This document shows, piece after piece, positions 6,890 through 14,737 of a stretch of 14,737 nucleotides of DNA (position 1 is its first letter; every line of letters starts with the position of its first letter). The stretch comes from CAZBUK01 sp964495085 (lineage in GTDB: Bacteria > Bacteroidota > Ignavibacteria > T3Sed10-11). The translations under genes and the position numbers were made by a program. Under the pieces are notes generated by a model. The model made no database searches. It worked only from the letters and a program-made list of their open reading frames with translations, and had not been told where the DNA came from. The stretch covers positions 1 through 14,737 of the forward strand of contig CAZBUK010000090.1 of NCBI GenBank assembly GCA_964495085.1, in the 5' to 3' direction.

Positions 6890-9739
6890 ATGTTAAAAGC
6901 AGCATTTTCTGTTATCTTTTTCGTTTCTTTCTGTTCGGCCGGCAGTTTCGACAGGGACTGGAAGGTTTTTCTGGTGCCGTATTCGCATATCGATGTCGGA
7001 TTTACCGCGCCGGTCGATGAGGTCATTCAACAGCACATGCAATATCTCGATTACATCGTCGAACAATTTGAAGATAACGAACCGGGGGACGGATCGAATT
7101 CTTTCCGATGGACAATCGAGATAACATGGATTCTGGATGCATATATATCGAACCGTCCGCACGGACAGGTGGATAAACTGATGTCTCTGATAAGAGAAGG
7201 ATATATCGAACTCGGCGCGATGCATTTCGGCCTGCAAACCGATCTCACGGGACCGGAGGAACTGATCAGATCTCTCTATTACGCCAAAGAATTACAAAAC
7301 GTCTATGATATCCCCGTACGAACCGCGATGATAAACGACACGCCGGGATTTACCTGGTCGCTCGCTCAGATCCTTCCCGCGAGCGGCATACCGTATCTAT
7401 CCGTTGCCATGAACTCGGTCCTGTCGGAATTCTATCAGACGACATCGCTCCCGTACCTCTTCTATTGGCGGGCGCAGAACGGCGACCGTACCCTCGTCTG
7501 GAGATCCATCGACACCGAATGGGCATATCTCGAGGGGATCATTACATATCAAGTTTACGGTTTCTATGCCTCGATGCGAGACCGTATTACCGCACTGCTG
7601 CACGCACTGGAAGCATCGGGATATCCATACGATGCAGTGATGATAAATTGTGCAACGGGTGATAACGGAGCGCCGCTCACGGAGATCGTCGGAAACGTCG
7701 CAACCTGGAATGAGAATCACGATGACGCAGAACTCATCATTTCGACGATCTCCGGATTTTTCGAGTATGCGGAATCCGTTTTCGGAATCGACATTCCGGA
7801 ATTTGCGGGCGACGCACCGAACTGGTGGTCCTGGTTGTTTGCATCTTCCGCATCGAAAGGATTCGAATCGACGCGGAGCGCACAGCTATCCCTCCCTGCC
7901 GCGGAAGCTCTGTCGTCTATGGCCGATGTAACGGGAAACGGGTTCGCTTATCCCGCGCTTGGTCTCCGACGGGCTTATATAGACAACCTGCTCTACGAGG
8001 ATCATAACATGGGCGCGAACTATCCGTCCGGAAATATTCCTTTTTGGGGACTTAAGACGGGGTGGGTCGAAAACGCCCTCCATACCGGCAGGAGTGAGGG
8101 AGAACTCGCTCTGGATTTCATCGCCGGGAACATTCACACTGATGAATTTCCGGCCATTGTTGTCGTTAACGATCAGGGTTGGGAGAGATCGGATGCGGTT
8201 TTCCTGCCGGCGGACGATGCGGTTATAGCATCGTCCGGTCAATTCTTCATTACCGACCCGCAGACCGGGGATACACTCGACGTACAGTATACGAACGACG
8301 GCCTGATCGCGTTTCAGGCGGCAGGGATCCCCGCATTCGGGTATAAGATTTTTCATATCGTTCCGGGCAACGGTCCGATCCCCGGTCATACTCCTCTCGG
8401 CGATTATTCGATATCGAATGATTTCTACCGTCTCGAGGTCGATGCAGTCTCGGGAAGTCTCACCGGATTGACGGATCTCGAGTACGATCGCGAGTACACC
8501 CGGCAGGACGGAAACTTCAACAGATATCTCTACAACGGAAATCAGACACCGGCCGGGATGCAGATAACCGGAAGCGACAGCGGTGCTGTTTTTCAACGCC
8601 TCATCCTCCGGGGGTCGGCGCCCGGGTCGTTATGGCTCGAAACAACGATCACGCTATACAACCTGTCAAAACGAATCGACTTCCGGAATACGTATGAAAA
8701 ATCTCTTCCCGCCTCGTTGGAGTCGGTCGATTTTTTATTTCATTCGAATATACCCGCTCCCGAACTGAGGTATGAAATTCCGTTCGGACATGTCCGTTTG
8801 TTTGAGGATGAGCTGAGCGGATTCAGGACGAACCACTATGCGATGCAACGCTGGATGCATGTCGGCGCCGGTGCAGGCAACGGGAACCTTCTCCTCGCCA
8901 CGGGATCGGTTGCGATACAGGCATACCCGGCCGGTCAGTTCGACGGCGCAATCCGACTCCTTTCTGCTTTCAATTCAACGGGAACTGCATACCGGGCAGG
9001 CGTAGGAGAGCATACCGTTTTCTTCTCGATGACGACCGGAGAAGCGGAATTCGATCCGGCGGACGCGATGCGGTTTGCTTATTCGGCATTGAATCCGTTG
9101 CATGCCCGGACCCTCCCGGCTTACCGCAGCGGAACGGAATCGTCGATATTCTCAATGGTACGAACGGATCCGCCCGATCTTTTTATATCGACGGTGAAAA
9201 GATCGATGACCGGTCATGACCATATCGTCAGACTGTACAATCCGTCCTCCGAGCCGGCCACTTTCGATATGGAATTCGGACCGGAACTCATCGCGGCATT
9301 CGAAACCACTCCGCTCGAGGACAATATTTCTCCGCTTGCCGTGAACGAATCAAGGGTAAACCTCACGCTCGACGGTTACGGGATTATGACTGTGAGGGCC
9401 GTTCTGAATATCGCTTTAAATGCAGCGCATGATCGTGGGATTCCGCCGGATTTTTTCCTGTATCAGAACTTCCCGAATCCTTTCAATCCGTCCACCAATA
9501 TCCGATACAGGCTCGATCGCGAGTCGGATGTAAGTATTATCGTATATAACGTTCTGGGTCAACGCGTTGCTGTTCTCACGAACGAGCGCAGGCTCGCCGG
9601 AGAGCATGTCATCTCATGGAACGGCCGAATGTTGAGCGGACGCAGCGCACCGAGCGGAGTATATTATTACTCGCTTGAGATAGCGGGATCGGATGGAACG
9701 TTCCGGCGGGAAACGAAACCGATGATCCTTATGAGATAA
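6890..9739 (+). CDS. Secreted GH38-like glycosidase (alpha-mannosidase family) with C-terminal T9SS sorting domain
   Basis: A 949-residue protein. Residues 1-17 form a signal peptide. Residues about 25-290 are the GH38 N-terminal catalytic barrel: SHIDVGF with presumed zinc ligands His33 and Asp35, FRWTIEITW (Trp74, Glu77, Trp80), and MINDTPGFTW, where Asp150 fits the catalytic nucleophile and zinc-ligand position. The helical segment at about 300-400 contains YEDHNMGANY, where His372 fits the fourth zinc ligand. Residues about 420-845 are the GH38 C-terminal beta-sandwich (NDFYRLEVDAVSGSLTGL, RIDFRNTYEK, HIVRLYNPSSEPATF). Residues about 856-949 form a classic type A sorting tail (YQNFPNPFNPSTNIRY, VYNVLGQRVAVL, SGVYYYSLE, MILMR). 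GH38 enzymes hydrolyse alpha-mannosides with retention. The NDxPGF motif differs from the usual DpFG form, so specificity may differ. The signal and tail predict export to the cell surface or medium. The start has no clear Shine-Dalgarno; the signal peptide supports it. Confidence 0.88.
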   Translation: MLKAAFSVIFFVSFCSAGSFDRDWKVFLVPYSHIDVGFTAPVDEVIQQHMQYLDYIVEQFEDNEPGDGSNSFRWTIEITWILDAYISNRPHGQVDKLMSLIREGYIELGAMHFGLQTDLTGPEELIRSLYYAKELQNVYDIPVRTAMINDTPGFTWSLAQILPASGIPYLSVAMNSVLSEFYQTTSLPYLFYWRAQNGDRTLVWRSIDTEWAYLEGIITYQVYGFYASMRDRITALLHALEASGYPYDAVMINCATGDNGAPLTEIVGNVATWNENHDDAELIISTISGFFEYAESVFGIDIPEFAGDAPNWWSWLFASSASKGFESTRSAQLSLPAAEALSSMADVTGNGFAYPALGLRRAYIDNLLYEDHNMGANYPSGNIPFWGLKTGWVENALHTGRSEGELALDFIAGNIHTDEFPAIVVVNDQGWERSDAVFLPADDAVIASSGQFFITDPQTGDTLDVQYTNDGLIAFQAAGIPAFGYKIFHIVPGNGPIPGHTPLGDYSISNDFYRLEVDAVSGSLTGLTDLEYDREYTRQDGNFNRYLYNGNQTPAGMQITGSDSGAVFQRLILRGSAPGSLWLETTITLYNLSKRIDFRNTYEKSLPASLESVDFLFHSNIPAPELRYEIPFGHVRLFEDELSGFRTNHYAMQRWMHVGAGAGNGNLLLATGSVAIQAYPAGQFDGAIRLLSAFNSTGTAYRAGVGEHTVFFSMTTGEAEFDPADAMRFAYSALNPLHARTLPAYRSGTESSIFSMVRTDPPDLFISTVKRSMTGHDHIVRLYNPSSEPATFDMEFGPELIAAFETTPLEDNISPLAVNESRVNLTLDGYGIMTVRAVLNIALNAAHDRGIPPDFFLYQNFPNPFNPSTNIRYRLDRESDVSIIVYNVLGQRVAVLTNERRLAGEHVISWNGRMLSGRSAPSGVYYYSLEIAGSDGTFRRETKPMILMR

Positions 9740-9749
9740 CCTAAAGAGC

Positions 9750-11087
9750 ATGACTAGAATTCTGAAAATAGCAGCCATAGCCGCTGCGGCGCTTATCATA
9801 CTGATGATAATACGCGGAACGCCGGAAGACGAGACGACCAGCGATGGGAGGCGGATAATCCGGTATTGGTTCATAACCGGGGCGCAGGAGGAAATTCCGT
9901 ACCACGCGCGTAAATTCAATGCTATTCAGGAGAGCGTCTACGTTGTCTCTACGGCGATACCCTGGCAGGAGCATGAGAAGAAGATACTGACCGGAATACT
10001 CAGCGGAAATCCCCCGGATCTGATACTGCAGGTAACGCCCGTCGTTAAATGGGCTTCGCGTATGGCTTTGGTGCCGCTCGACGAATACATACACAGAGAC
10101 GGATTCGATACGACGATCTTTTTCCATGCGTTGTGGGACGAGATGAAGTGGAACGGCTCGGTGTTCGCACTGCCGGTGAATTCCGCATCCTACGCCTTTC
10201 TCTATAATAAGCGGTTGTTCCGCGATGCAGGGCTGGATCCTGAAAATCCCCCCCGGACATGGGAAGAAGTGAGAGCATATAACCGGGCGCTGACCGAGCG
10301 CGATGCACGCGGACGGATAGTACGTATGGGCTATATCCCCACATACGGCAATTTGCAGACATCGATGGTCATGGCCTGGCAGCTCGGAGCCCGGTTCCTC
10401 GGCGACGGGGGAAGGAAGGTCACGATGTCCGGCGACGGGACCGTATCCGCTATCGAAGAGATTGTCGATTTTTTCTTTGAATACCCGGTTGGCGACGTGC
10501 AGGCGTTCGTCGCGGGTTTCGGACCCGCAGAACAGCACGGATTTTTATCCGAGAAGGTTGCGATGATGATACTCGACAGCAGTTTTCTCGATCAGATTGA
10601 GCGCTATAAGCCGGGACTCGAATTCGGAGTTGCGCCCGTTCCCTCGTTTCCCGGATATCCGACAGCTTCATCCTCCGGGAGCTGGTGGCTTGCGATTCCG
10701 CGCGGCGCAAAAAATCCCGACGCGGCATGGGAGCTTATGAAGCTTGCGGTCTCAACCGAGACGCAGCTCGAATCCGTTTTTGAAATGCAGGAGAACCTGT
10801 TCCCCGGAAGCAGGGTTGCCGCGTACGATCCGGTCTTCATGAAGGATGAGATGACGGGTGCCTTTGTGCGGCAGATGGATTACGCGCACTCACCCGCCAT
10901 AGTTCCGATGGCGCACGATGTGTTCTGGCGGGAATTCATGGGAGCGCAGGAGCGCGCAATTCACAGGCTGCAGTCTCCCGCCGAGGCGCTTGCGCAGGCG
11001 GAACGGGTCGTGCAGCATGCCCTGAACGAGTCGCTTGCATACGATACATTCGTCCGCGGACGAATGTCTCCCCCGGAGGTGCAATGA
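9750..11087 (+). CDS. Sugar ABC transporter substrate-binding protein (family 1)
   Basis: This 445-residue protein is predicted to bind a sugar or oligosaccharide in the periplasm and deliver it to the two permeases that follow. The family-1 pattern is clear: ILSGNPPDLILQ, LVPLDEYI, a WNGSVFALPVNSASYAFLYNKRLFRDAGLDPE-type segment at about 130-166, then PPRTWEEV and a late GSWWLAIPRGAKNPDAAWELM motif. Residues 4-21 are a hydrophobic segment (LKIAAIAAAALIILMIIR) with neither a lipobox Cys nor an obvious AxA cleavage site, so it may stay anchored in the inner membrane. A weak AAAGAG lies very near the ATG, 10 bases after the GH38 stop. The stop overlaps the next start (ATGA). The family call is firm; the substrate is inferred from context. 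Confidence 0.92.
   Translation: MTRILKIAAIAAAALIILMIIRGTPEDETTSDGRRIIRYWFITGAQEEIPYHARKFNAIQESVYVVSTAIPWQEHEKKILTGILSGNPPDLILQVTPVVKWASRMALVPLDEYIHRDGFDTTIFFHALWDEMKWNGSVFALPVNSASYAFLYNKRLFRDAGLDPENPPRTWEEVRAYNRALTERDARGRIVRMGYIPTYGNLQTSMVMAWQLGARFLGDGGRKVTMSGDGTVSAIEEIVDFFFEYPVGDVQAFVAGFGPAEQHGFLSEKVAMMILDSSFLDQIERYKPGLEFGVAPVPSFPGYPTASSSGSWWLAIPRGAKNPDAAWELMKLAVSTETQLESVFEMQENLFPGSRVAAYDPVFMKDEMTGAFVRQMDYAHSPAIVPMAHDVFWREFMGAQERAIHRLQSPAEALAQAERVVQHALNESLAYDTFVRGRMSPPEVQ
11075..11081 (+). promoter_or_regulatory. Strong ribosome binding site for the first permease
   Basis: GGAGGTG lies inside the end of the binding-protein gene, immediately before the overlapping ATG at 11084. It is the best Shine-Dalgarno in the window and fixes the permease start. 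Confidence 0.65.
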
Positions 11088-12010
11088 AAAACCGGCGGAG
11101 TCCGTCGATGTCGTTTATACCGTACCGCTACCGGCAAACGGTTACCGGCTACTTTTTCGTATCTCCATGGGTTCTCGGATTTCTTTTATTCGGGTTGTAT
11201 CCGATCGTCATGTCGCTGTACTATAGCCTCTGCCGGTACGATGTTTTGCGGATACCTCAGTTTATCGGCCTGGCAAACTACAGGGATCTGATCATGCAGG
11301 ATCCGTATTTCTGGAAGGCAATCTGGAATACCATGTATTACACCGCACTGCGGGTTCCGCTCAGCATCATCGGCTCGCTCCTGCTTGCGGTGGCGGTAAA
11401 TAATGCGCTCCGGGGAATTAAACTTTTCAGAACGATCTATTTCCTCCCATCTATTATTACCGGTGTTGTCTTATCGGTCATCTGGCTGTGGATGCTCAAT
11501 CCCCAGTATGGATTGATCAACAATGTATTGATGTTCTTTGGAATCGGCGGACCGCTTTGGCTGCAGAGCGCCGAATGGTCCAAGCCCGCATTTATTTTGA
11601 TGAGTCTCTGGTCGATCGGCGGCGGGAGGATGATCGTTTTCCTCGCAGCGCTCCAGGGAATACCCCACCAGCTCTATGAGGTAGTCGATATCGACGGCGG
11701 CGGATGGTGGCGGAAGTTCCGGTACGTTACGGTCCCGTTGATGTCGCCGGTGATTTTCCTCTGGATGGTTCTCGAGGTCATGTTTTCGCTGCAGGTCTTT
11801 ACCGAGGCGTATGTGATGACGCAGGGAGGACCATTGAACTCGACTCTTTTTTACAACCTGTATCTGTATTTCAAAGCGTTCGATGATTTTGAAATGGGAT
11901 ACGCATCGGCGATGGCATGGATGCTGCTCGTGATCACGCTCGTCGTTACCCTGGTGCAATTCCGAATCGGGAGAAGATGGGTTTATTACGAGGGAGGGAC
12001 CCCCCGTTGA
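11084..12010 (+). CDS. Sugar ABC transporter permease, MalF/UgpA type
   Basis: A 308-residue inner-membrane permease with about six membrane segments, starting with GYFFVSPWVLGFLLFGLYPI. The permease EAA loop, which docks the ATPase, is visible as EVVDIDGGGWWRKFRYVTVP at 199-218, with Glu199 and Gly205 in the conserved places. Length and the FGLYPI..S...S opening are typical of the first CUT1 permease (MalF/UgpA/LacF). It overlaps the binding-protein gene by 4 bases and is followed after 16 bases by the second permease. Together they would form the channel for the sugar delivered by the binding protein. Confidence 0.94.
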   Translation: MKNRRSPSMSFIPYRYRQTVTGYFFVSPWVLGFLLFGLYPIVMSLYYSLCRYDVLRIPQFIGLANYRDLIMQDPYFWKAIWNTMYYTALRVPLSIIGSLLLAVAVNNALRGIKLFRTIYFLPSIITGVVLSVIWLWMLNPQYGLINNVLMFFGIGGPLWLQSAEWSKPAFILMSLWSIGGGRMIVFLAALQGIPHQLYEVVDIDGGGWWRKFRYVTVPLMSPVIFLWMVLEVMFSLQVFTEAYVMTQGGPLNSTLFYNLYLYFKAFDDFEMGYASAMAWMLLVITLVVTLVQFRIGRRWVYYEGGTPR

Positions 12011-12026
12011 GCCTGCGGGTATCAGC

Positions 12027-12860
12027 ATGAGAAACCGAAAAAAATACCGGACGATTGGATTGTACGCCCTATTATGCGTCATCGCGGCCGTGCTGATTCT
12101 CCCTTTCCTGTGGATAGTCTCGACGTCCCTCAAAGGCGATCAGGATATCTTTACGGTACCGCCGCAATGGATCCCGGATCAGTTTCGATGGGACAACTAC
12201 GCGGAGGTATTCGCCCGTATGCCGTTCCTGACGTATTTCAGGAATTCGGTCTTCGTCACCGGGATGACCATTCTCGGCATAGTCGCGTCGAGCTCGATCG
12301 TCGCCTATGCGTTCGCCTGTCTCCGCTGGCCGGGCCGTGATGCGCTCTTTATATTCGTGCTCGTTACCATGATGCTTCCGCTGCAGGTGACGATGATCCC
12401 GTTATTCGTGCTGTTCAAGGAATTAGGCTGGCTGAACACCTACAAACCGCTGATCGTGCCCGCATTCTTCGGTGGAGGCGCGTTTAATATTTTTCTGCTC
12501 AGGCAGTTTTATCTGAATATACCGAGAGAGCTGTTCGAAGCTGCACGGATCGACGGTTGTTCGGAGATCAGGATATACTGGTCGATCGTTCTTCCGTTGG
12601 CTAAACCGGCGCTCGCGACGGTCGCGATATTAACCTTTATGTTCGCGTGGAATGATTTCCTCGGTCCGCTGATATACCTGTCGGATCAATTGAAAGGAAC
12701 ACTGGCGCTCGGTCTGGCAATGTTCGTCGGACAGCATCAAACCGAGTGGGGCGTTCTCATGGCCGCAACGATCCTGATGATTATTCCGATGATACTGATA
12801 TTTATCTTCTTCCAACGGTATTTCATTCGGGGCTTCGTTATGAGCGGTATCAAAGGTTAG
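12027..12860 (+). CDS. Sugar ABC transporter permease, MalG/UgpE type
   Basis: A 277-residue inner-membrane permease, the partner of the preceding gene product. It begins with a membrane segment (ALLCVIAAVLILPFLWIVSTSLK) and has the VTMMLPLQVTMIPLF segment typical of MalG-type permeases. Its EAA loop is close to consensus: FEAARIDGCSEIRIYWSIVLP at 170-190, with Glu171, Ala172, Ala173 and Gly177 in place. The C-terminus FIRGFVMSGIKG is the usual ending for this subfamily. Only a weak Shine-Dalgarno is seen. No ATPase gene follows in the window, so the pair probably uses a shared MsmK/UgpC-type ATPase encoded elsewhere or further downstream. Confidence 0.94.
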   Translation: MRNRKKYRTIGLYALLCVIAAVLILPFLWIVSTSLKGDQDIFTVPPQWIPDQFRWDNYAEVFARMPFLTYFRNSVFVTGMTILGIVASSSIVAYAFACLRWPGRDALFIFVLVTMMLPLQVTMIPLFVLFKELGWLNTYKPLIVPAFFGGGAFNIFLLRQFYLNIPRELFEAARIDGCSEIRIYWSIVLPLAKPALATVAILTFMFAWNDFLGPLIYLSDQLKGTLALGLAMFVGQHQTEWGVLMAATILMIIPMILIFIFFQRYFIRGFVMSGIKG

Positions 12861-12914
12861 GGGATTCGCTCGCTTGTGGGGGAACACCCTTTCACCACGG
12901 AATTATCATTAAAA

Positions 12915-14737
12915 ATGAAGAATACTATGACAGGCGCACTTATAAAGTTAATCGGAGTATTTCTCATCATGGAAATTACCGGCCTCCGGCTTCTCGCCGA
13001 TGAAGAGAGGGTTTCGCTCCCCCTTTCGAAAGACGGTTCAATTCCGGGTTGGCTTGTCGCCGGCCCGTTCGAGCAGCCGATCGTAGGACTCGGCGGCATC
13101 GGTACGAGAGATGCAATCGGGGAAACGATGATCGAGCCGTACCAGGACAAAGTCGAAACCGGCGCTTTGACCGGGAGCGGTGAAGTGGCATGGATTACCC
13201 AGCATACCGGAGACAACGGCTTCCTTGATTTTAACGAAACCCTCGGCTGGACCGATCCCGGCAGTCTTCCGGAAAAGATATGGAAGGCAAAAGTCGGATA
13301 CGCCGCAGTCTATATCGATAGTCCCGACGAACGGGAAGTATTCCTGCTGTGCGGCAGCAATTCGCACCTGACCGTTTTTCTCAACCGGCAGGAGGTGTAT
13401 TCCGTCCAGCAGGTCCGGAATGCGCGGCAGGATAACGATACGATCCAGGTCCGGCTGCAGAAGGGTATGAATTTTCTGCTGGTGAAGGTCGGCAATACCC
13501 ACCAGAACGAATCTATCCAATACTTCGAGCCGATCCGGTGGGAATGGGGATTTTTTGCCCGTCTGCTGGATAAGGATATGCAGCCGGTATCACAGATCGA
13601 AACGCATCTGCCGGTTCGCAGGACTGAAGCCGGGTTCGATATCGTGTCGACATTCTTTTACCGGGAGACAGACGGAACTCTGCAGCAGCGATTCGATCTC
13701 ATCGTTACATCTCCGTTTCCGGATATCCGGTCGGGTTCTGTAAAAATCGATCTGCCCGATACTTCCTATGAGGCAGATCTCGAGCGCATTCCCTTCGGCG
13801 AATCACGGCACATGGTATATCTTCCCGCACCCGGGGCGGATGTCGTCGCACGCGCGGGTCTGACTATTTCCGGGAATCGTATCGAAAAACGGATAACCCT
13901 CTCACGGACGCCGCGGTATGAGATGCATCTGATGCTCCTCAGCCACACGGATATAGGGTATACGCATCCGCAGCCGGTCGTAAAAGAGCTTCATATGAAG
14001 ACACTCGACGATGTCATTTCGCTCTGCGAAGAACATCAGGATTTCACCTGGACCATCGAAACTGTTTGGCAGCTGCATCAGTATGAGCTCGGCCGTCCGG
14101 CTGAAAAATTCGATCGATTGATGGATTTGATCCGGGCGGGAAGAATTGCGGTTTCTCCCGTCTACACAAATCCATACACCGGCTGGGTGAGCGAGGAAGA
14201 GATGATCCGGGCGTTCGGGAAGGCTGCCGAATACAGCCAACGGTACGGGATCGTTTATAACGGTGCGGTATATAACGATGTCCCCGGATTCGCATGGAGG
14301 CTTCCCGGTCTGCTCAGCGAATCCGGCGTCCGGTTGCTCGTCGCGGGATTGAACGAGCTGTTCGGAGACTATAAGCTCCAGCGTTCAATACCGAAAGCGT
14401 TCCGTTGGGTAGGCTCTGATACGAAGGAAGTGATAGTCTACCGGACGGAAGCCTACAACGAAGGACAGGCTTACGGACTCGAAAAAGGGGGGCTGGCGAT
14501 CGAGCAGCGGATGTGGGAGCGTCTGAAAAAGCTCGAAGCACAGGGATACCCGTACGAGTTGGTGCTGATGAATTCGACGATAGGAGATAACGGCGGCGTA
14601 CCGAAAGACCAGTTTCTCGCAGCGAAGCAATGGAATAGTGAATACGAGTATCCGAAGATCGTCTTCAGTACTTTGAGCCGATATTCCGAACAATTCACGG
14701 AACGTTATGCAGATTCGCTCCCGTCGCTGAGCGGGGA
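12915..14737 (+). CDS. Second GH38-like glycosidase with N-terminal beta-sandwich region, 3' end cut by window
   Basis: An open frame runs from the ATG at 12915 to the edge: 607 full codons and no stop, so the gene continues outside. Residues 1-28 are a signal peptide (GVFLIMEITGLRLLA); an ATG at 12927 is an alternative start. Residues about 45-215 look like a galactose-binding or PA14-like beta-sandwich (GWLVAGPF at 45-52, VYIDSPDEREVFLLCGSNSH, FLNRQEV, GMNFLLVKVGN). Residues about 223-335 are another beta-rich, Ig-like stretch. The GH38 barrel starts near 336: SHTDIGYTHP (His344, Asp346), FTWTIETVW (Trp379, Glu382, Trp385) and VYNDVPGFAW (Asp455, presumed nucleophile), then STIGDNGG. These align by eye with the first GH38 gene. 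The fourth zinc ligand and any C-terminal tail lie beyond the window. It probably acts on the same glycan in the periplasm or outside the cell. It follows the permease by 54 bases and has only a weak Shine-Dalgarno. Confidence 0.85.
   Translation, partial: MKNTMTGALIKLIGVFLIMEITGLRLLADEERVSLPLSKDGSIPGWLVAGPFEQPIVGLGGIGTRDAIGETMIEPYQDKVETGALTGSGEVAWITQHTGDNGFLDFNETLGWTDPGSLPEKIWKAKVGYAAVYIDSPDEREVFLLCGSNSHLTVFLNRQEVYSVQQVRNARQDNDTIQVRLQKGMNFLLVKVGNTHQNESIQYFEPIRWEWGFFARLLDKDMQPVSQIETHLPVRRTEAGFDIVSTFFYRETDGTLQQRFDLIVTSPFPDIRSGSVKIDLPDTSYEADLERIPFGESRHMVYLPAPGADVVARAGLTISGNRIEKRITLSRTPRYEMHLMLLSHTDIGYTHPQPVVKELHMKTLDDVISLCEEHQDFTWTIETVWQLHQYELGRPAEKFDRLMDLIRAGRIAVSPVYTNPYTGWVSEEEMIRAFGKAAEYSQRYGIVYNGAVYNDVPGFAWRLPGLLSESGVRLLVAGLNELFGDYKLQRSIPKAFRWVGSDTKEVIVYRTEAYNEGQAYGLEKGGLAIEQRMWERLKKLEAQGYPYELVLMNSTIGDNGGVPKDQFLAAKQWNSEYEYPKIVFSTLSRYSEQFTERYADSLPSLSG

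Noticed and set aside
7886..8596. 236-residue minus-strand ORF
   Set aside because: It is antisense to the GH38 gene, whose motifs are intact across the region; no family features are seen.
9741..10538. 265-residue minus-strand ORF
   Set aside because: It lies wholly opposite the binding-protein gene, has no recognisable domain, and is a shadow of the real coding frame.
11471..12133. 220-residue minus-strand ORF spanning two permease genes
   Set aside because: It covers the junction of two well-supported membrane proteins and has the His/Arg-rich composition of a reverse-complement shadow.
12861..12914. GTGG/CCAC stem in the largest intergenic gap as a terminator or new promoter
   Set aside because: The stem is only 4 bp with a 15-base loop and no T-run, and no convincing promoter pair is seen; readthrough is more likely.
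1..14737. tRNA, rRNA, CRISPR array, insertion sequence or phage genes
   Set aside because: Reading both strands showed no cloverleaf-type gene, no spaced direct-repeat array and no transposase or integrase motif.

Overview
The window reads as one densely packed gene cluster on the + strand, from about base 260 to the right-hand edge. It looks like a carbohydrate (probably alpha-mannoside) capture, degradation and import locus of a Gram-negative bacterium from the Fibrobacteres-Chlorobi-Bacteroidetes (FCB) group or one of its candidate relatives (KSB1, Marinimicrobia, Latescibacteria or Calditrichota type). The evidence for this placement is a TonB-dependent receptor with an N-terminal carboxypeptidase-regulatory-like domain, a PorV/PorQ-type outer-membrane protein, and C-terminal 'PNPF' tails of the type IX secretion (T9SS)/FlgD-like kind. 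The absence of a SusD gene and the use of an ABC sugar importer argue against a typical Bacteroides. The species cannot be named from sequence alone.

Layout: 1-324 is non-coding. It holds a repeat-like, hairpin-rich stretch (28-128), a candidate FCB-style promoter (260-291) and a 10+10 bp palindrome (290-318) placed as an operator. Then come a GntR/FadR-type (FCD) regulator (325-1053), a TonB-dependent receptor (1064-4054), a secreted protein with fibronectin-III-like and FlgD-like domains (4084-5919), a PorV/PorQ-family barrel (5932-6879), a secreted glycoside hydrolase family 38 (GH38)-like enzyme with a T9SS sorting tail (6890-9739), a CUT1-type sugar ABC transporter made of binding protein and two permeases (9750-11087, 11084-12010, 12027-12860), and a second GH38-like enzyme with an N-terminal beta-sandwich region. 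That last gene starts at 12915 and is cut by the window edge.

Gaps between genes are 10-54 bases, with an ATGA overlap at 11084-11087, so one transcript is likely. Inferred working model: the secreted or surface GH38 enzyme trims a mannosyl glycan, the TonB receptor (perhaps with the FlgD-tailed protein taking the SusD position) moves oligosaccharides across the outer membrane, the second GH38 enzyme acts further, and the ABC transporter brings products into the cytoplasm. The regulator would sense a sugar-derived ligand and control its own operon through the palindrome. No transporter ATPase and no sugar kinase or isomerase is seen; they may lie downstream or elsewhere. The substrate assignment rests only on the GH38 family and is not proven.
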